DNA of 35,715 nucleotides from Bacteroidales bacterium (GTDB taxonomy: Bacteria > Bacteroidota > Bacteroidia > Bacteroidales > UBA7960), in the NCBI GenBank assembly GCA_007129945.1, contig SKUN01000164.1, positions 1 through 35,715 of the forward strand. The letters run 5' to 3'. The notes under the pieces were generated by a model. The model saw only the letters and a list, made by a program, of their open reading frames with translations, searched no databases and was not told the origin of the DNA. Of the stretch, positions 15,922 to 24,747 are shown piece after piece; position 1 is the stretch's first letter; every line of letters starts with the position of its first letter. The translations under genes and the position numbers were made by a program.

Positions 15922-17178
15922 TTATTGATCTTGCTTCATGGCCGGATCCATCACACGGCCTGCAAAGAGAATACTCTGATGCTGATTGTCTTTGATAAAG
16001 AAGAGAAAAGGTCTGTTGGCGTTGAATACATGATATTCGTCCTGCCCGGGTGCTGTTTTGCGTATGGCCACCACGGCTGTGGCAGCAGCTGCTTCTGTTC
16101 CTTTTTCTGCCACTTCTATCATCGCCTGGTGGATCACCTTGTCAATCTTCAGATCCGCTTGCCCGGTCATCCCGGAAAAGTCAGCATAATCTGTAAAAGC
16201 GTTTTGCATTCCCATTGAAGCAAGTGTTTCTTCCAGGTCAACCCCCGAACGGGCTTCAAATCTGGGAAGGAGCAATTCAATCGCTGCCGGCCTGACCCGC
16301 CTTGTTAACCTGAAAAAACACAACGCATCCAGTGATTCTTCCAGCAAAGCCAGCTCAATGCCTTCTGAGGGCAGAATGACCATCATGGAAAATTTTCCGC
16401 CCGCATAGGGAATTTCCAATACCTGCATGTTTTCATCCTCAAAATAAGGGAAGGTATCTCTTTGAATCATATAGTTTACCTGCGACTGCTCTCCCGGTGA
16501 GGGAAAAAAGTTGTCTTCCCGGGTCAATTCAGGCTCAAATTCCTCCATCCATGGTCCGAAAAAGTGAATGGCATTGACCAGCACCAGGCGGGTATCTGCT
16601 GTCAGCACTCCCCTTCTGATTAAGTCATCAATGTTTTCTGCGGTCTCTTCATAGACCCAATGGTTGATATTTTGCCTGATTCCTTCCCGGTCAGCCATGA
16701 AATCCACCATGAAGGTGCGTGAATCATATGCAGATTCGATCAGGTCAAAAAAAGAATCCAGGAAATGATAGTCTTGTTGTGCCCATAAACCGTTGGCAAT
16801 ATTCAACGAAATACTGTCTCCGGCCATCAGGTCCAGTTCATCAAGATACTCCCCGTATTGTTTATGAAACCCGGAGTCCTCATCTTCAAAATGCATTACC
16901 CGTGCCATTTGTTCCCTGGTCTCTCCGCGGGCACCGGCATAGGTCATGGCCATGGCAGCGGAAATACTGAAAGGGGAAACTACAAAATTTTCCTTGTCGG
17001 GGGGGAGAACATGCAGCAAGTCAAAAGCAAACTGGTTGTTTCTTGCGGGAAAGGCCATGGCGGCTATGGCCATTTCACGCTGTTCATCTTCGGCGGCTGA
17101 TTGATGAATACGCCGGTTGCAGCCACCGGTAATCAAAATGAGTATCAAAATTAAAGAAACTTGTTTCTGTCCTGGCAT
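15922..17178 (-). CDS. Serpin-family protease inhibitor, lipoprotein
   Basis: The product is 418 aa. The signal peptide ends in lipobox ITGGC, so the protein should be anchored in a membrane, probably the outer one. The serpin fold is evident from FVVSPFSISAAMAMTYAGARGETREQM near the start to the C-terminal signature VFNANRPFLFFIKD and LFAGRVMDP. The reactive-loop hinge is EKGTEAAAATAVVAIRKTAP. It keeps the short side chains (G, T, A, A, A, A, T) needed for loop insertion, so it should be an inhibitory serpin. Counting from P17 Glu puts Lys at P1 and Arg at P2, pointing to trypsin-like targets. It is the first gene of the serpin-sbcD-sbcC run and is divergent from trxB. Confidence 0.93.
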   Translation of the reverse strand: MPGQKQVSLILILILITGGCNRRIHQSAAEDEQREMAIAAMAFPARNNQFAFDLLHVLPPDKENFVVSPFSISAAMAMTYAGARGETREQMARVMHFEDEDSGFHKQYGEYLDELDLMAGDSISLNIANGLWAQQDYHFLDSFFDLIESAYDSRTFMVDFMADREGIRQNINHWVYEETAENIDDLIRRGVLTADTRLVLVNAIHFFGPWMEEFEPELTREDNFFPSPGEQSQVNYMIQRDTFPYFEDENMQVLEIPYAGGKFSMMVILPSEGIELALLEESLDALCFFRLTRRVRPAAIELLLPRFEARSGVDLEETLASMGMQNAFTDYADFSGMTGQADLKIDKVIHQAMIEVAEKGTEAAAATAVVAIRKTAPGQDEYHVFNANRPFLFFIKDNQHQSILFAGRVMDPAMKQDQ

Positions 17179-17210
17179 ACCGGTGAAAATAGGTTATATC
17201 CGTATTACCA

Positions 17211-17218
17211 CAAACTTA
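17211..17218 (-). promoter_or_regulatory. Possible -7 box (TAAGTTTG) of the serpin gene
   Basis: The minus strand reads TAAGTTTG, an exact TAnnTTTG match, about 33 nt before the serpin ATG. The start site would fall near 17205. No good TTTG is found at the usual -33 spacing. Confidence 0.4.
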
Positions 17219-17273
17219 CAATTTATTTGCTAAAATTAATCGGAGCTTTTGGGTACACGTGCAGCCATTTTCC

Positions 17274-17281
17274 TATTTTTG
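17274..17281 (+). promoter_or_regulatory. -7 box (TATTTTTG) upstream of trxB
   Basis: TATTTTTG fits TAnnTTTG exactly. TTTG at 17248-17251 lies 22 bp upstream, slightly longer than the usual spacing. It would start the trxB-kinase transcript with a leader of about 40 nt. Confidence 0.45.
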
Positions 17282-17326
17282 TTCTGAAGATGACAGAGAC
17301 TATTAACGAAAAAATAATTGAGATTC

Positions 17327-18265
17327 ATGGGTGATCAAGCTGAAAAAATTAAGTGCCTTATCCTCGGGAGTGGCCCGGCAGGATACACAGCCGCCATTTA
17401 TGCGGCAAGAGCCGATCTGCAGCCGGTCCTTTATCAGGGCCTTCAACCTGGCGGGCAGCTAACCATCACCACAGATGTGGAAAATTACCCGGGCTACCCG
17501 GAAGGGGTAAAAGGCCCGGATATGATGATGGACTTTCAGAAACAGGCGGAACGCTTTAATTCGGATGTCCGCTTTGGGATGGCTACGGCGGCTGATCTTT
17601 CGAAAAGACCTTTCAGGGTGGTTATTGATGGGAAAAAGGAAGTGCTGGCTGAAACGCTGATCATTGCAACCGGCGCTTCTGCGCGATGGTTGGGGCTTGA
17701 GTCAGAGCAAAAATTCAATGGTCACGGCGTATCGGCCTGTGCCACCTGCGACGGTTTTTTTTACCGGGGTTTGACTGTGGCTGTGGTAGGTGGAGGAGAT
17801 ACCGCCTGTGAAGAGGCTTCATATCTTTCCAAATTGTGCAAAAAAGTATACCTGGTTCACCGGCGGGATGAGCTCAGGGCTTCCAAAGCCATGCAGCACC
17901 GGGTCATGAAAGCTCCCAATATTGAGATCGTGTGGGATCACGTCCCTAAAGAGATTGTGGGGGATCAGACCGTGAACGGGGTGTTGCTTGAAAACGTCAA
18001 AAATGGTGAGATCAAAAGGCTTGATGTGGAAGGTTTCTTCGTGGCCATTGGCCATAAGCCCAATAGCGGTGTATTTGAAGGACAACTGGAAATGGACGGG
18101 AACGGATACCTGAAAACCAGTCCCGATTCCACCCGGACCAACGTTCCGGGGGTATTTGCTGCGGGTGATGTGCAGGACCATGTGTACCGCCAGGCCGTTA
18201 CAGCTGCGGGGACAGGCTGTATGGCGGCTATTGAGGCAGAACGATTTCTTTCAGACCAGGATTAA
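17327..18265 (+). CDS. trxB: Thioredoxin-disulfide reductase
   Basis: The product is 312 aa from the ATG at 17327; the track start is a TTG 9 nt upstream and adds only MRF. The FAD-binding motif is GSGPAGYTAAIYAAR (about 12-26). The redox-active pair sits in ACATCDG (about 135-140). The NADPH-binding loop is VVGGGDTACEEA. The C-terminal FAD motif is GVFAAGDVQD. The length is typical of low-molecular-weight bacterial TrxB. It uses NADPH to reduce thioredoxin in the cytoplasm. Two histidine kinase genes follow closely; the thioredoxin-fold genes at 25 kb are periplasmic and not obvious substrates. Confidence 0.96.
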   Translation: MGDQAEKIKCLILGSGPAGYTAAIYAARADLQPVLYQGLQPGGQLTITTDVENYPGYPEGVKGPDMMMDFQKQAERFNSDVRFGMATAADLSKRPFRVVIDGKKEVLAETLIIATGASARWLGLESEQKFNGHGVSACATCDGFFYRGLTVAVVGGGDTACEEASYLSKLCKKVYLVHRRDELRASKAMQHRVMKAPNIEIVWDHVPKEIVGDQTVNGVLLENVKNGEIKRLDVEGFFVAIGHKPNSGVFEGQLEMDGNGYLKTSPDSTRTNVPGVFAAGDVQDHVYRQAVTAAGTGCMAAIEAERFLSDQD

Positions 18266-18318
18266 GGCTTTGTTTCCGGGCCAGTCGGGTGACTCGCTGA
18301 TCATTATAGCAAGGGGCA

Positions 18319-20193
18319 ATGACATTATATGCTTTTTTTTCTTTTGTGGCCTTGCTGCTTTATCTTCAAGCGGCCATTTACGTTTGGAAGGCCATGCCTC
18401 CCGATAACGTGCATCGCTCTTTTGTGTTTCTTTCACTTTCGCTGGCCTGGATGAGTCTTTGCTATTTGCTTTTCAGCTTTTTTGATCAGTCCGGAGTGGT
18501 ATATCTTCTTGATCGTATGGCTGTTATAGCCAGGTATTTGTTTCCCGTACTATTGGTCTGGTTTTTTATGCATTTTACCCAGAACCAGTCCGCGTGGTGG
18601 AAGAGATTTGTTTTTTTCGGGATGCTTCCGCTGGCTGCCGGCCTTATTCTGACCTATTTGTGGGAAGCATCTTCCCTTAAACAGTTTTACCGGGGCGAGG
18701 ACAGCCTTTGGTATTTCAATCCGGCCGGATATGCCTGGTGGTTTCATCTTTCCGCATTGTACTTTGCAGGCGGTGCTTTTGCCTGTTTGTGGTTATTGTA
18801 TTCCAGGGCAAATAACCGACGGCCTTCTTTTTCCAATAAGGAAAAACTTCAGCGACTGATCATGGGGGTGTCTTTAATGCTGTTGATGGGTACTGCCATG
18901 ATCACTGAACTCACGCCGCTCCTGGCCTGGGGGGTTTTTGTTCCTGAAACCGGTCATCTTACCACGGTTCCACTGATGGCGGGTTTGTTCTTCCCGCTGA
19001 CCTTACTGAATCCCCGACGTTTTTTCCGTGACGAACTTGCCGACCAGTTTATCCGCAGGATACGGCAGTTTGTTTTTTACCTTGACCGCACCGGCCAGAT
19101 TTATGCCATGAACCGGTTTGCCCAGGATGTGTTGCAGTATCCCCGTCATCAGCTTGTTTATAAAAATGCGGAGGATCTGTTCTTCCGCCCTCCCATTGTC
19201 CGAAAACAGCTGGATAGGGCAAGGGGAAATCTGGACACCAAGGTAGTCGCATGTTCTCTTATTTCCGCTGAAGGAAATCTGATCCCGGTCAGGGTTTCCA
19301 TAATCAGGGTGCACGATACCTTTCGAAATATCGTCGGGTTTGTGTTGCTGGGGGTGGACAACAGACAAAAGCTTGAATTGCATATAGAGGTCAGAAAACG
19401 TAACCGGGTCAGGGCAGCTCTTGATGAACTTCGGGCAGGGCTGGAAAAACGTGTGGAACGAAGACGGGAGGAGCTGATTGAGGCCAATAAAAAACTTGAT
19501 GATGAGATTGCCCGCCGTGAAAGAATTGAGGAACAGCTCCGCAAAGAACTTTCGGTGAAAGATGAGATGCTGCGGGAGATCCATCACAGGGTAAAGAATA
19601 ATGTTCAGATGATTGTATCACTTGTGAATATGGCATACAGTCAGAAAAGGCTCCCTGACCACGAACATGAAAAATTCGGAAAAATTGTGAAACGGGTACG
19701 GGAAATATCCCAGATACATGAAAATCTGTATGATTCTCCGTACATCGGGAAGATTAAATTTGGCAATTTTATCCGTGCTACTGCCAGTGAGTTAAAGGGG
19801 CGTTTTATAAGGCGCAAAGATGTGTACTTCAGGGTTAAGCACGGGAAAGAGGAAATCTCTATTGACCTGGCCATCCCTTGCGGCATAATCGTTTATGAGT
19901 TGCTGACCAATGCACTGATTCACGCCTTTCCGGAAGAAAAAACCAGAGACCTTCCCGTATTTGCCTATTCGTTTGTGAATATAGAATTTTATAAAGAAGA
20001 GGAAGAATATCATTTGGTTGTCTGGGACAATGGCCGGGGGTTGCCCTTAACAGACGGCATGCCGGCTGAAACAGGAATCGGCCTTAACCTGGTTCATGCA
20101 TTGGTCAGTGATTACCTTAACGGAAGCATTTCTTATTCAACGCATAAAGGCACCAGGGTAATTGTCCGTTTCACCGATAATCATTTATCATAA
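18319..20193 (+). CDS. 7TM-type sensor histidine kinase, HisKA_2 class (active copy)
   Basis: The product is 624 aa. The N-terminal half (about 1-235) has about seven hydrophobic helices, a 7TM sensor module. A PAS domain follows (about 240-355, IRQFVFYLDRTGQIYAMN). Then come a charged coiled coil and the HisKA_2 box EIHHRVKNNVQMIVSLVN with His at 422/423. The ATPase has N-box YELLTNALIHAF, G1 DNGRGLPL and G2 GIGLNLVHAL. All motifs are complete, so it should be an active kinase. The ATG at 18319 follows AAGGGG at good spacing, 53 nt after the trxB stop. No response regulator is adjacent. The next gene is a diverged tandem copy. Confidence 0.9.
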   Translation: MTLYAFFSFVALLLYLQAAIYVWKAMPPDNVHRSFVFLSLSLAWMSLCYLLFSFFDQSGVVYLLDRMAVIARYLFPVLLVWFFMHFTQNQSAWWKRFVFFGMLPLAAGLILTYLWEASSLKQFYRGEDSLWYFNPAGYAWWFHLSALYFAGGAFACLWLLYSRANNRRPSFSNKEKLQRLIMGVSLMLLMGTAMITELTPLLAWGVFVPETGHLTTVPLMAGLFFPLTLLNPRRFFRDELADQFIRRIRQFVFYLDRTGQIYAMNRFAQDVLQYPRHQLVYKNAEDLFFRPPIVRKQLDRARGNLDTKVVACSLISAEGNLIPVRVSIIRVHDTFRNIVGFVLLGVDNRQKLELHIEVRKRNRVRAALDELRAGLEKRVERRREELIEANKKLDDEIARRERIEEQLRKELSVKDEMLREIHHRVKNNVQMIVSLVNMAYSQKRLPDHEHEKFGKIVKRVREISQIHENLYDSPYIGKIKFGNFIRATASELKGRFIRRKDVYFRVKHGKEEISIDLAIPCGIIVYELLTNALIHAFPEEKTRDLPVFAYSFVNIEFYKEEEEYHLVVWDNGRGLPLTDGMPAETGIGLNLVHALVSDYLNGSISYSTHKGTRVIVRFTDNHLS

Positions 20194-20204
20194 TTAAGTC
20201 AATT

Positions 20205-22085
20205 ATGCAGTGGGTTTTGTTTTTTTCTTTGCTGGTGGCCCTGTTCTACTTTCAGGCAGGCCTTTACCTGCTTTGGAAAAATCCCGAAGCAAAATTTAAC
20301 CGTTGGTTTTTCGGCCTGACGGTGTATTTTGGTATCTGGTCACTGACCTTGTCTTTCACTTATTTGCCCGTATTTGAACCTCATGTTGCGTGCTGGGAAT
20401 TGATTGTACTCATAGGTTTGTCCTTACTTCCCTATATGTTGGTGCGTTTTTTTGCTTTGCTGACCACCCTGCCCGATAAAAACCACCGGCTTTGGAATCG
20501 CGGATTACTGCTGCCGGGCCTTGTTTTCCTGCTTGTGTTTGTTGTGGAGTTCCTGCTCCTTCTTCTGGCAGGTGATGATGGAGACCGGCATTTGGTTTTT
20601 GAGCTGGCCACTTACCTTTTATATCTGATGATGATAATTGCCGGTAGCAGGCTTTTTGGAATGCTGGGCCGCTGGCAGCGGGGGTTGCAGCGAACCGGCG
20701 AACGTAAACAGTATCAGCTTGCTTTTTACACATTGTTGCTGGCTATTTTCTTTATGCTTTGGTTTGACTATCTGCTTCCCGCATTTGCCGAATCGGCTCA
20801 CCTGAAACTGCCTCATATGTATTTTTTCCCGTTGTTTTTCGGACTGACATTCGGGTACCTGAAATATCATCTTTATTCTCCGCTTCCTTCTGAAAGCGCC
20901 CGGAGGCTAATGGAAGAATTGCAACAGCTTGTCTTTTTCTGTGATGAAGAAGGGAGGATTGTTTATGCAAACACATTTAGCATAGAGCTTATGAGGAGGG
21001 AACATGGTGAAGTAAGGGGAAGCAGCCTGGTTGATTTTTTTGAAAACGAAGTTGCCCTGGAAAAGCTTATACGCAGGGGGAGGCATACCGGTCATTCAGG
21101 GCCTTTGGAAATGCATATGCGGACTTCCGGCGGAGATGTTATTCCTGTCAATCTTTATTGTGCGGAATTATCAGACAAATTCGATGATTCTCACGGAATT
21201 GTGATCTATGGGGAAGATATGCGTTCAGCACTGGCGCTGGAAGAGGAAGTCAGGCAACGAATCCTGATGGAAGAAACCATTCGCAATGAAAGTAAAGCCC
21301 TTGAGGCAGAAACCGAAAATCGTACCCGGGAGGTTGCCCGATCGGTAAGGGAGGCACAGCAAAGAATGACTGAGAGGGTGCAAGCCGAGGAAGCCATTAA
21401 AATTGAAATTGCGGAAATGGAGGTGATGCTGGAGGAAATTCACCACCGTGTCAAAAAAAACCTGAGGATATTTCTTTCACTGATTGGCACCAGTGTCGAA
21501 CCGGAAAAGATTCCGCATGAATTCAATAGCCTGGCCGACTTGCATCAAAGGATTCATGCTCTTTTAATGGTTCATGAGCACGCTTCCCCTGAGATTAACT
21601 ACAGCAATGTGAACTTCAAGGGGTTTTTGTCAGGTCTGGCGGACCGGTTTGACCACCTTTTTGGGATCGACGCGAAAGGGGACTCCTGTTTCTCGATCCG
21701 GGCTGAGGAGATTTTGCTGCCGGCCGATCAGGCTTTGCCGCTGGGCCTTGTGATCAACGAACTATTCAGTTATATATGCAATTGCAATCATGCCACGAAC
21801 AAAAAAAGGGGGAAAGGGCATGGGCATAATTCGGAAATAGAGTTAAACCTCTGGAAGGATAAGAAAAATCAATGCTGTTTACTGATCTCTTTCCCAGAGT
21901 TCTCATGGCCGGAAATTCATCCGGAAACGGTCCATGGCTGCCAGGAGATACAGCTTGCGAGAATGTTGGTCGAGGAACAGCTCAGCGGAGAGTTCCATCT
22001 GGAAAAAGAGGCGGGGTTTCGGTTGCGCATTTCGTTTCCTTTCCATATTCCCCGGCGGGAGGTATATCATTACCATATCCATTAA
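20205..22085 (+). CDS. 7TM-type HisKA_2 histidine kinase paralogue with degenerate ATPase domain
   Basis: The product is 626 aa, the same length and layout as the gene before it, 11 nt downstream. It has about seven N-terminal TM helices, a PAS domain (about 235-345, ELQQLVFFCDEEGRIVYAN), a coiled coil, and a HisKA_2 box EIHHRVKKNLRIFLSL with His 413/414. The C-terminal ATPase region has lost the key motifs. The N-box position reads NELFSYIC, with Tyr where the active copy has Asn. The G1 position reads SFPEFSW instead of DNGxG, and the G2 position CQEIQLARM instead of GxGL. A Lys/His/Gly-rich insert (NKKRGKGHGHN) lies between. The frame is open throughout, so it is not a simple pseudogene. 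I infer a kinase-dead partner or phospho-acceptor for the active copy. Confidence 0.85.
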   Translation: MQWVLFFSLLVALFYFQAGLYLLWKNPEAKFNRWFFGLTVYFGIWSLTLSFTYLPVFEPHVACWELIVLIGLSLLPYMLVRFFALLTTLPDKNHRLWNRGLLLPGLVFLLVFVVEFLLLLLAGDDGDRHLVFELATYLLYLMMIIAGSRLFGMLGRWQRGLQRTGERKQYQLAFYTLLLAIFFMLWFDYLLPAFAESAHLKLPHMYFFPLFFGLTFGYLKYHLYSPLPSESARRLMEELQQLVFFCDEEGRIVYANTFSIELMRREHGEVRGSSLVDFFENEVALEKLIRRGRHTGHSGPLEMHMRTSGGDVIPVNLYCAELSDKFDDSHGIVIYGEDMRSALALEEEVRQRILMEETIRNESKALEAETENRTREVARSVREAQQRMTERVQAEEAIKIEIAEMEVMLEEIHHRVKKNLRIFLSLIGTSVEPEKIPHEFNSLADLHQRIHALLMVHEHASPEINYSNVNFKGFLSGLADRFDHLFGIDAKGDSCFSIRAEEILLPADQALPLGLVINELFSYICNCNHATNKKRGKGHGHNSEIELNLWKDKKNQCCLLISFPEFSWPEIHPETVHGCQEIQLARMLVEEQLSGEFHLEKEAGFRLRISFPFHIPRREVYHYHIH

Positions 22086-22229
22086 GCTTTAAAGCCCACG
22101 GGCGTTTTACGCTGAAGTACCGGGGACTGGGATCGGTTATGACGATGTTTCTGATAATGGTAGAAAATAAAAACAATACCGGGCCTTTAAGCGTTAAAAA
22201 AATGTTGATGCAATTGACGGAAAAAATTG

Positions 22230-22237
22230 TACATTTG
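22230..22237 (+). promoter_or_regulatory. -7 box (TACATTTG) of the zapA operon
   Basis: TACATTTG matches TAnnTTTG exactly, 26 nt before the ATG at 22264. The -33 region holds only TTG-like sequences near 22205 at slightly long spacing. Confidence 0.5.
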
Positions 22238-22263
22238 TATTAGGCTAAAATGTCTTTGACAGG

Positions 22264-22551
22264 ATGGATGAATTATCACTGATCGTTGAAGCGATCCGTA
22301 ACAAGGTTAAACGATTGCTGATCAGCAATACGAATTTGAAGGACCGGATAAGTGAGCTGGAGGGAGAAAAGAAGCAGCTGGAGGAAATGCTTTCCGATTC
22401 TGAAAATAGGATCAATCAGCTGGAGACAGCACTGACACGCGAACAGCTGGTAAAAGGTCTTGGTGATAGTAATTCCGTCAGAGCCGTGCAAAAAGTTGAT
22501 GAACTTTTGCGGGAAATCGAGAAATGTCATGTGCTTTTAAACAACAGGTAA
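22264..22551 (+). CDS. Small coiled-coil protein next to zapA (ZapB-like candidate)
   Basis: The product is 95 aa. It is nearly all one coiled coil (about 5-65, with heptads through NTNLKDRISELEGEKKQLEEML and IDQLET-like INQLETALTREQ) and has no signal peptide or TM segment. A short C-terminal part reads AVQKVDELLREIEKCHVLL. I recall similar small proteins before zapA in Bacteroidota, but no function is established for them. Size and coiled coil recall ZapB, the ZapA partner in E. coli, with no clear sequence match. It ends 11 nt before the zapA ATG, so they are co-expressed. The function is inferred only from context. Confidence 0.75.
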   Translation: MDELSLIVEAIRNKVKRLLISNTNLKDRISELEGEKKQLEEMLSDSENRINQLETALTREQLVKGLGDSNSVRAVQKVDELLREIEKCHVLLNNR

Positions 22552-22562
22552 GCACAGTTTGT

Positions 22563-22862
22563 ATGAAAGATCAACTGATATCAGTTATAATTGCAGAACG
22601 TCCTTACAGGCTCGCTGTCAGCAGCCAGGCTGAAGAGGAGACCTTCAGAAGGGCAGCGAAGTTGGTAGATGAAAAGATGAAAGAATATGCCGGTAATTAC
22701 GCCTTCCGTGATACGCAGGACTTACTGGCAATGGTGAATCTGCAATTTGCTGTTGAATGTTTAAGTTTGTCTGATACGGCGGCACAACATGATAAATTGA
22801 AACAGGAACTGGAGGAGGTTGATCATCTGCTGGAAAGCAAATTGTTGGGAAAAAGCCAATAG
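22563..22862 (+). CDS. zapA: Cell division protein ZapA
   Basis: The product is 99 aa from the ATG at 22563; the track start at 22524 reads back into the upstream gene. ISVIIAERPYRLAVSSQAEEETFRRAAKLVDEKM is the ZapA N-terminal domain. The rest (QDLLAMVNLQFAVECLSL and the helix to the end) is the coiled-coil dimer arm. ZapA binds FtsZ and bundles filaments at the division ring. The length matches the family. The gene order with a structured RNA directly after it parallels the zapA-ssrS order known in proteobacteria. Confidence 0.88.
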   Translation: MKDQLISVIIAERPYRLAVSSQAEEETFRRAAKLVDEKMKEYAGNYAFRDTQDLLAMVNLQFAVECLSLSDTAAQHDKLKQELEEVDHLLESKLLGKSQ

Positions 22863-22885
22863 CTCTTTGAAAATATTTCGATACA

Positions 22886-23084
22886 ACCCGCATTAATTCA
22901 AATGTACGTTTTAGAAACTCAACACTACTAAAATTTAGGGTAAGTTTCATGGTCTCTAGAACAGGCCTCAATATTACCGGGAAACCGGTAATACCCTGCA
23001 AAGGGCAGTGGAAGTTCGAAAGATCCTGACCCCCTAATCTTGTATTCAGGGGTTTCTCAAAACCTCATTGAATTCAATGCGGGT
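22886..23084 (+). ncRNA. ssrS: 6S RNA candidate (ssrS-like rod-shaped RNA)
   Basis: About 199 nt between zapA and rny fold into one long rod. The end helix pairs ACCCGCATT (22886-22894) with AATGCGGGT (23076-23084). The next pair is GTTTT-AGAAAC (22908-22918) with GTTTCT-C-AAAAC (23052-23063). An open region of about 15 nt per side follows. Then TTAGGG (22935-22940) pairs with CCCTAA (23032-23037), GG-TCT...GAAC (22951-22962) pairs with GTTC...AGA-TCC (23014-23026), and the tip hairpin is TATTACCGG-GAAA-CCGGTAATA (22972-22993). A T-run follows the last helix. A central bubble in a long rod is the hallmark of 6S RNA, which binds the housekeeping RNA polymerase. Position after zapA agrees. A covariance-model search would settle it. 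Confidence 0.75.
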
Positions 23085-23092
23085 TTTTTTTA
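23066..23092 (+). terminator. 3' end / terminator of the 6S-like RNA
   Basis: The 3' arm of the closing helix (ending CGGGT) is followed by TTTTTTTATT. CATTGAATTCAATG within it is also a perfect palindrome. Together they could end the RNA, or the zapA transcript, about 27 nt before the rny ATG. Confidence 0.55.
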
Positions 23093-23118
23093 TTCATTTA
23101 ACACAAACCAATTGTGAT

Positions 23119-24678
23119 ATGATCCTATTATTGAATGCCAACGTGATATTAATTGTTGTCATTTCGGCCATATCGCTGGGACTCGGGGTGCTGATCGCCG
23201 GCACTGTATTGCGTAAATCTGTTTTGCGCAAGAGTAACCAGATACTTAAAGAAGCCACCTCGGAGGCAGAGGTGCTGAAAAAGGAGAAAATACTTCAGGC
23301 AAAAGAAAAATTTTTGCAGCTGAAGGCCGAACATGAAAAGTATGTTGCCGAAAAGAACCATCAGCTATCCCAGGCTGAAAACAAACTCAAACAGAAAGAG
23401 TCTTCTTTTTCCCAAAAAATGGAAGAACTCAGTCGAAAGCAGAACGAGGTCAGTGCAATTCGCGAAAACCTGAACAATCAGCTTGAGATTCTCAATAACA
23501 AGCAGGCCGATCTGGATAAAACTTATAAACGGCAGCTTGAGGAACTGGAAAGCATCAGCGGAATGTCTGCGCAGGAAGCGAAACTGCAGCTTGTGGAAAC
23601 ACTCAAACAGGAAGCCCAGTCTGACGCACAGTCTTACATCAGGGAAGTAATGGAAGAGGCTAAGCTGACGTCCAATATGGAATCCAAAAAACTGGTCATT
23701 CAGTCTCTTCAACGGACCGCTACGGAGGTCGCTATTGAAAACTCCGTTTCTGTATTTCCGATTGAAAGCGATGAGATCAAGGGAAGGGTCATCGGGCGCG
23801 AAGGCCGAAATATTCGGGCACTGGAAGCTGCCACCGGTGTGGAGATCATTGTGGATGACACACCGGAAGCCATCATCCTGAGCGGATTTGACCCCGTCCG
23901 GCGTGAGATAGCCCGGTTATCCCTGCATAAACTGGTTACGGACGGACGCATTCATCCTGCACGGATTGAAGAAGTTGTTGCCAAAACCCAGAAACAAATT
24001 GAACAGGAGATCATCGATATCGGGAAGCGAACCACGATTGACCTTGGGATACACGGGATGCATCACGAGCTTATCAGGCTGGTGGGTCGGATGAAGTATC
24101 GTTCCTCTTACGGGCAGAATCTGCTCCAGCACTCCAAAGAAGTAGCCAACCTGGCTGCCACCATGGCCGCTGAACTTGGACTGAATCCAAAAGTAGCCAA
24201 ACGTGCGGCCCTGTTGCATGATATTGGAAAGGTGCCGGATAATGAGCCTGAATTGCCCCACGCTGTACTTGGAATGAAACTGGCCGAAAAGTATAAAGAG
24301 AAGCCTGAAGTATGTAATGCAATTGGTTCGCACCACGACGAAGTGGAGATGGAAAGCCTGATTTCACCCATTATCCAGATATGCGACTCCATTTCAGGCG
24401 CCCGCCCCGGAGCCCGCCGTGAAGTTGTAGAATCCTATATAAAGCGCCTCAATGACCTGGAAGAACTCGCTTTGTCTTATCCGGGGGTAGTGAAAACTTA
24501 TGCCATACAAGCTGGTCGTGAGTTGCGCGTAATTGTGGGAAGTGAGAAGATCTCCGATGCGGAGGCTGATCAGATCTCCCAGGATCTGAGCAAGAAAATT
24601 CAGACGGAGATGACCTATCCCGGTCAGATCAAGATTACCGTTATTCGTGAAACAAGGGCAGTGGCTTATGCCAAATAG
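23119..24678 (+). CDS. rny: Ribonuclease Y
   Basis: The product is 519 aa from the ATG at 23119. The track start (TTG at 23068) would run through the 3' arm of the 6S-like RNA. An N-terminal TM helix (about 6-28) anchors it to the membrane, followed by a long charged coiled coil (about 35-200). A KH domain (about 210-270) has [22 protein letters not shown]. The HD domain (about 335-430) has the metal site in [10 protein letters not shown], with GSHHDEVE further on. This is the complete RNase Y layout: an endonuclease that starts mRNA decay. A strong terminator follows. Confidence 0.96.
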   Translation: MILLLNANVILIVVISAISLGLGVLIAGTVLRKSVLRKSNQILKEATSEAEVLKKEKILQAKEKFLQLKAEHEKYVAEKNHQLSQAENKLKQKESSFSQKMEELSRKQNEVSAIRENLNNQLEILNNKQADLDKTYKRQLEELESISGMSAQEAKLQLVETLKQEAQSDAQSYIREVMEEAKLTSNMESKKLVIQSLQRTATEVAIENSVSVFPIESDEIKGRVIGREGRNIRALEAATGVEIIVDDTPEAIILSGFDPVRREIARLSLHKLVTDGRIHPARIEEVVAKTQKQIEQEIIDIGKRTTIDLGIHGMHHELIRLVGRMKYRSSYGQNLLQHSKEVANLAATMAAELGLNPKVAKRAALLHDIGKVPDNEPELPHAVLGMKLAEKYKEKPEVCNAIGSHHDEVEMESLISPIIQICDSISGARPGARREVVESYIKRLNDLEELALSYPGVVKTYAIQAGRELRVIVGSEKISDAEADQISQDLSKKIQTEMTYPGQIKITVIRETRAVAYAK

Positions 24679-24747
24679 GGGATAAGCGTAAGAGAGCATA
24701 CCGGTATACTTCACCCCTTCTATATTACCGGGTTTCACAATGCATTC

